Source of the DNA: Gryganskiella cystojenkinii
Taxonomy: Eukaryota > Mortierellomycota > Mortierellomycetes > Mortierellales > Mortierellaceae
Length of the DNA stretch: 14,824 nt
Direction: 5' to 3'
Assembly: GCA_015852425.1 (NCBI GenBank)
Contig: JAAAIG010000847.1
Coordinates: forward strand, 1,514 to 16,337
The position numbers and the translations under genes are program-made. Under the pieces are notes generated by a model. That model was not told where the DNA came from and did no database searches. It saw only the letters and a program-made list of their open reading frames with translations. Each line of letters opens with the position of its first letter. The first letter of the stretch is position 1. Positions 10,443 to 14,824 of the stretch are shown here, one piece after another.

Positions 10443-11187
10443 CTATGACAGAGGGTTCCAAAGGAAAGGATGTGCCATGGGTTAGATTGGAAAGGAGAAG
10501 AATCTGATTGTCTTTTTTTGGATTCGGTTTCTCGACGGCCGTAGTTCATTCTTTTCATGAGAGTCGACTCGTTTACTCTCTGTTACCGAATGACAGTAGT
10601 CTGTGATGGTCGACATTGTATCCCATGACTGGGCTGATGGTGAAAGACCGAAGAAAACGAGTTTCAGGTCCCAGTAAAGAACGAATGAATGTCTGAGATC
10701 AGATCGTGTGCCTGTATTCTTTACCTCCAACCTGGCGGTGTGATCTGCAGTTTTAGATTGTAAATGTACGTATAAAAAGGTATAAAGGCGTCGATGAAGG
10801 AGGAGGAGGAGGAAGAGGAGGAGAGAGTGGAAAGTGGAGATTGCAGAGTGGAGATTCTTTCTTCAAATGAAAAGAAAGGTCCGAGAGAGCGCCGTTTCTT
10901 GATGGTTGGTGCTCGATAATGATTAGATTCAAGGAAGTACAACAGACACACTAAAGAGAAAGAAGGAACCAAGTCCGAGAATGATTAAAGAATGAAGAAA
11001 AGGAAAACAGGAATAAGTGACATTTCTCCCGCGCTCTCTTTCATTCATCCAAAAATGACCTCGGACATTTCACTCTCGTTCTGGTGCACTAGGTTTTCTC
11101 GATATTCCAGAATCGCGTATCTAGTCCACATAGTCTATTGCCAACAGTCCATTTTTTTTATCTCTCGTCAAGCGCTTGGTATCTTAC
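10443..11187. other. gene-poor stretch with purine-rich repeat and twin TATA
   Basis: On the + strand, two TATAAA motifs stand about 10 bp apart near 10770-10787 (CGTATAAAAAGGTATAAAGG). They are followed by an impure GGA/GAG repeat at about 10798-10830. No start codon downstream opens a convincing protein: the longest + frame (10992-11447) has no recognisable domain. On the - strand a short frame from 10617 (MSTITDYCHS, then GTAACA) ends in phase with the orphan complex I exon, but it does not look like a mitochondrial leader. Confidence 0.4.
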
Positions 11188-11585
11188 CCATGGTCTCGCA
11201 TAAGACACCGTTCTCAAGGAACACTTTTTCTTCAGAAAGCAGTTGCGAAAAGTGCGCTGACACTGATGCACACGACGCTCAAAATAAGTCGATTCTGGAC
11301 CCGTCCACTAGCAAAGTCAACAGCTGTCGAGTCAACCACTTCTCCGACGATAAGGTCGCAGGGGGTGAGATCTTGTTGACTCGGAGCCCGGTCGAGGGAT
11401 CACCAGGTAGCTTCAGCTCAGCCCAGCGTAACTTCCACCACACTTGATCCTCCACGACAAATCGAATCCAATGTACTTACCCGAAATGTCCCACCACGAG
11501 CTCGTTCCAATGATCACGAACGTGGGCTGGTCCGTCGCGGGCGAGTGAAGGCGTGAACAGAGATAGGAGAGAAGAAAGTCTCCCC
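11188..11585 (-). other. broken exon-like reading frames, unidentified
   Basis: One - strand frame runs through this segment with only two stops (TAA at 11479-11477, TGA at 11281-11279). It reads as protein-like sequence (ARDGPAHVRDHWNELVVGHF; then VVEDQVWWKLRWAELKLPG; then FSQLLSEEKVFLENGVLCET) and ends at a donor-like GTAAGA. A second - frame contains LTPCDLIVGEVVDSTAVDFA, also with host-like codons. A good donor GTAAGT coincides with the TAA. I could not build a closed gene. It may be a decayed gene, or exons of a gene I mis-modelled. No family is recognised. Confidence 0.3.
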
Positions 11586-11662
11586 CTTAACCTACATGAT
11601 GGTGTTCCGAGTGATGGTGAGATCGACCAAAACAAAAAAGGAAGCATACTTTGAAAGCGCGG

Positions 11663-11690
11663 GTTGCTTGGTCTTCGTTGCTTGGTCTTC
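11663..11690. repeat. tandem 14-bp duplication
   Basis: GTTGCTTGGTCTTC occurs twice head to tail (11663-11676 and 11677-11690) with no mismatch. Confidence 0.9.
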
Positions 11691-11771
11691 TATTCATTCA
11701 TCGATTTTTAAACGAAGGCGTTAAGATAAAAAAACAAGGGTCACGTTTGATTCCAGCAGGAGTGTGTTACA

Positions 11772-11887
11772 GTCAACGGCAGGAGATTGGCATTTTTGGA
11801 TTTCAAATAAGCACTTTGGTTGCACGGAATAGTACAGGGCTGGCGCGCCAATTTATAATCCAAATGTACCGATCTCCTGCCGTTGAC
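11772..11887. repeat. imperfect inverted repeat, MITE-like
   Basis: Perfect 16-bp arms (GTCAACGGCAGGAGAT at 11772-11787; its complement at 11872-11887) continue inward with gaps to a second match (CATTTTTGGATT at 11791-11802 against AATCCAAATG at 11857-11866). The spacer holds the palindrome TGGCGCGCCA (11841-11850). Outward similarity may reach TGTG at 11763-11766 and CACA at 11897-11900, giving an element of about 135 bp. It has no coding capacity. This is consistent with a small non-autonomous DNA element, or with a long operator upstream of the MFS gene. Confidence 0.6.
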
Positions 11888-11968
11888 GGTAGATTGCACA
11901 ATTCCCGAGATTGGTGCCCTCTTTCTCTTCGCCAAGGCACCGCTTGTCCTCCTTCCGATCTCGCCGCT

Positions 11969-11993
11969 CCAGCAATCGATCATCAATTGCTGG
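11969..11993. repeat. short hairpin, 8-bp stem
   Basis: CCAGCAAT and ATTGCTGG pair perfectly around a 9-nt loop. It lies about 80 bp from the larger inverted repeat and upstream of the MFS promoter. Function is unknown. Confidence 0.5.
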
Positions 11994-12501
11994 CCAACTT
12001 CGCCCAATTTGCTGCACTTTTTTTTTTTGGCTTGGCAAGTTACAAACTCTTTTTTCTTTTCGTTCTCATCGAACTTAACTGTCAACAACAAGGGCGAGGC
12101 GGCACGCAATTGAGTCCAAATGGAGAAAGCAAACAAAGTTTTTTTTACAGTCGTACCCTCACCTGCTCTGAACTTTACTTATACCAGATCCATATACTGC
12201 TCTCATCGAAAAATCGAAAACAAAAAACTCTTGGCTTGGCATGGGAACTCAAAAACGCACCTCCACTTTTCCATGTGGACAACTACTTCACACAGCTGAC
12301 AACGAACGTTCTTATAAAGACCGATCAATCCCTATTTTCGTCAGTCCTTCGCTATCTCTCTTTTGTTTCTTTGGTTCTCTTTTCTTCTTTGTACTACTAT
12401 TATCTTGTTGTTTCTTCTCTCGTTTTGTAATTGTATCCCGTTTCCCTCCCCACAAGAAACATATCTTCTATAGAGACACTCTCTCTTCTACTGCCTAAGA
12501 T
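11994..12501 (+). promoter_or_regulatory. MFS gene promoter and leader; TATA box at 12313-12319
   Basis: TATAAAG stands 183-189 bp before the ATG at 12502, predicting a start site near 12345 and a leader of about 155 nt. The leader (about 12350-12445) is T/C-rich. A long open frame (11651-12430) spans this region, but it crosses the TATA box and has low-complexity Phe/Leu/Ser content, so it is not taken as a gene. Confidence 0.5.
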
Positions 12502-14505
12502 ATGACATCTTCACTCCCAACCTCACACTCTGAACAAGAGCCACTGCTTCCTGATAGCCACAGCAATAGAAGTTACACATCCGATAATGAAGGAACAGAA
12601 ACTTCTACCCCTGAATTATCTGCAGACGAAGCCGAGGCAGCATGGCTTGCTGAATTGGCTCTTCGCCCCTGGTACCGTCGACCCTCAATCTTTTGGTTGA
12701 CGCCGTTTTTATTCTTGCTCGCCATCTCTTCCGGAGTGGCGTCTAGTCCTACAGCGCAACTGAGTATCCGTATTGTCTGTCGTGTGGTCTTGAATGACCC
12801 CTCAATTGATCCCGGCACACCTTCCGATCCCTTTGGTGAAGATGTGTGCAAGAGACCCGAGGTTCTCGCGGCCGCGGCCGTGATTCTCGGTCGTGTTAGT
12901 GCTATCCGTAGCATTCTTGGTGAGAAGAAGAGCTTGATCCGTTGCGAAGTGAGAACCTGTTTCCATCAAAAAAAAAAAAAAAAAATGCATCTGAACTCAA
13001 TTATCATTTTTTTTGTGTTTCAATTCGCAGCTCTTATGACGATGGCCTGGTGGACTTCGCTCAGTGACAAGTATGGCCGTGTCTTCCTCTTGAAGTTTTC
13101 GATCGTGACGGTCGTGTTCGCGACCCTGTTGCATATGTACGCGGCGTCTCCCAGTCACTTTATCGGTGTCTATATCCTCTATGCCGATGGTATCTTCCGA
13201 GGCATCACTGCCACGGGTTCGCTCTTCAACGCAGCCATTTTCGCTTATGTCGGTAGGGAATAGTCTCTTATTCTTTTAATCTTCGTTCTTCATTCGGTAG
13301 AGGAACAGTTGAAATGGGATGCTTTTTTTTTTGTCCCGGCCTTCTTCTGATCCCACCCTACCTACCATCAATTTTCTTTAGCGGATTGTTCACCAACCAG
13401 CTCCCGGAGTAAACTTATAGGATACGTTCTAGTCGCATTTTCACTCGGAGGCGCTATTGGTCCTTACCTTGGTGGGTATATCACCCGCGCGACTGGGAGA
13501 TTGATGACCACGCTCTGGATCGCGACCTCGATCTTCAGCCTCTTGTACTTCTACTTGATGATCACACCCGAATCCCTTCAACCCAAAGCCCGCAACTCAC
13601 CCGATGACCTCGTCCCAGATCTCGTCCACGGTGTCGTCCCTAAAGCCGGATCAACTCTTTTCAAGACATTTGAGTCTGTCAAACGTGCGACAATGTCGAT
13701 GGTCGACCCTTTCAAGGTGTTCTTGCCCAGTCGCGTCGTTGTTTCGGCCAGGTGCCCCTCCAAGTACACGCCTGCCTTGTTGCTTCTCGCTCAGGTCTTT
13801 GTGAATACGACCACGTTTGGTCATCTCTTGTCTTTTTACCCACTGACCAACTTGATGTTCCACTGGGATACCTATGAGGACGGAGTCTTCCTCTCTGGCG
13901 TGGCCATGTTCTCGACCTTTACTTTCTTGGTTATTTTTCCATTACTTCAACGAGCTTACAAGCGTCAAGTCGACGGCGACGGGGTTGAACAAAAGCCCTC
14001 GACTACTCCGACGGCCGCCACACCCGCCGCCTTTGCACTCGATGCTGATGAGACGTCCCCCACGACAGGAGTCGCGACCGAGACCTCGGAATCGGCTGCC
14101 ACCAAGGCCGTTCGTATGGATCTTATATTCTACTTTTTTGGTTTAATCATGATCGCGATCTCGTGTGTAATCTTCCCCATCTTCAGAACCGTCCCTGCCC
14201 TCGTTGTCTCTGAAGTTGTATCGGTCGTGGGCAGTATCGGATCCGCCTCCGGAATTTCATTAATGACGGCGATTATGCCCTCGCATCATACAGGGATGGT
14301 CATGGGCGCAATCGGAGTCGTGGATACTATTTGTTCCGCCACCGCAGGGTTGGCATACAGTGCGCTTTTTGCAAAGACGTCCAAGACCATGCCCTGGGCT
14401 TACTATTATCTGTCCCTGTCCCTGGCGGTGACCGCTGGATGCTTCACCATTATCGTGTTGGTTTCCTTTCATCGTAACAGCAGGAAGTTTTCATTGAAGC
14501 AATAA
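12502..14505 (+). CDS. major facilitator superfamily transporter (3 exons, 587 aa)
   Basis: Multi-spanning membrane carrier, probably a proton-coupled solute or drug transporter; substrate unknown. Exons 12502-12919, 13031-13252 and 13382-14505 total 1,764 nt and close in frame. Residues 1-55 are a polar, acidic cytosolic N-terminus that includes an EQEPLLP motif, which resembles a dileucine sorting signal ([DE]xxxL[LI]). The MFS motif A is seen as SLSDKYGRV (149-157), right after the first splice junction (RSIL|ALMTMAWW). A TM5 glycine/proline motif, GGAIGPYLGGYI, lies in exon 3. A hydrophilic central loop of about 55 residues (Thr/Ala/Glu-rich, about 13970-14115) divides two six-helix halves. 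The layout resembles fungal tetracycline-resistance/HIAT1-like MFS proteins. The ATG is supported by an in-frame TAA at 12496-12498 just upstream. Retention of intron 1 would keep the frame open to a stop at 13261, giving a truncated 253-aa product. Confidence 0.93.
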
Positions 14506-14601
14506 TTGGAAGCACGCACGCGCGTGCAAAAAAAAAAGAAAAAGACTGTATATATACCCGCATTGATGATGTCCCTTTCCCATTCTCTGTCAACTCTCAC
14601 G

Positions 14602-14607
14602 AATAAA
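14602..14607 (+). terminator. poly(A) signal AATAAA for the MFS gene
   Basis: A canonical AATAAA lies about 97 nt after the MFS stop codon. Between them is the 12-bp palindrome GCACGCGCGTGC (14516-14527), followed at once by a 10-base A run. Confidence 0.55.
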
Positions 14608-14824
14608 AAATATTAATAATGCAGCTCATGGGCGATGTCATTACTGAATATCCAATCAGGGGTAAAAACCCGGCGATCGGTATTTTTTTGCCACAAGAAG
14701 TCAAATCTCGTCCAAATTTGGGTCGCAAAAAAAAAAAAAAAAAGAAACGTGCTTCTTGGCCTTTTTGATGGGTCATTACTTTTATGTAAAGTGGGCTATG
14801 TAAGTTCCATGTAACATCTTACAT
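14608..14824. other. right flank, nothing identified
   Basis: This is A/T-rich downstream DNA with a poly(A) run of about 17 bases at about 14727-14743. No reading frame, RNA gene or repeat could be supported. Confidence 0.5.

Noticed and set aside
10992..11447. Open + frame of 151 codons
   Set aside because: No domain, the first half is A/T-rich and low complexity, and it competes with more protein-like - strand readings in its second half.
11651..12430. Open + frame of 259 codons upstream of the MFS gene
   Set aside because: It crosses the inverted repeat and the MFS TATA box, is rich in Phe/Leu/Ser from T-rich DNA, and has no domain.

Overview
This window is nuclear DNA from a filamentous fungus. 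The genes are separated by 0.2-2.8 kb, and most carry several short introns (roughly 90-210 nt, GTNNGN donors, CTAAC-like branch points, TAG/CAG acceptors). TATA boxes and CT-rich leaders precede several starts, and the highly expressed-looking genes use C/T-ending codons. The gene set and the intron-dense AMSH gene suggest an early-diverging lineage such as Mortierellomycotina or Mucoromycota; this placement is inference, since no marker in the window settles it.

Layout from left to right. (1) 1-255, + strand: the C-terminal end of a divergent eIF5A-like protein that enters from outside the window. (2) 608-3032, - strand: a complete ten-exon AMSH-type JAMM deubiquitinase, convergent with the eIF5A-like gene. 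(3) 3257-4000, - strand: a secreted protein with an acidic linker and two beta/gamma-crystallin-like domains, under its own TATA box. (4) 4001-5437: a non-coding or unresolved spacer. (5) 5438-7006, + strand: an intronless PiT/Pho89-type phosphate transporter. (6) 7277-9727, - strand: a five-exon GMC oxidoreductase, convergent with the transporter. Its GGSSSINA motif is completed by an 11-nt microexon whose acceptor lies behind a (CT)19 tract, and its C-terminus is a PTS1-like AKL. (7) 9728-12501: a gene-poor 2.8 kb spacer holding an orphan exon resembling the complex I 75-kDa subunit, some broken exon-like reading frames, and a MITE-like imperfect inverted repeat. (8) 12502-14505, + strand: a three-exon MFS transporter.

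The genes do not form a pathway or an obvious cluster. They look like independent housekeeping and accessory functions: translation, endosomal ubiquitin recycling, phosphate uptake, peroxisomal or secretory oxidation, solute efflux and a secreted protein. I see no tRNA, rRNA, CRISPR or intact transposase gene. All splice models were assembled by eye. They are supported by exact frame closure (AMSH 1,329 nt; GMC 1,923 nt; MFS 1,764 nt) and by conserved motifs running across the junctions. No clearly new multi-gene system is visible. The most unusual items are the microexon with its microsatellite polypyrimidine tract, the tandem secreted crystallin-like protein, and the orphan complex I exon.
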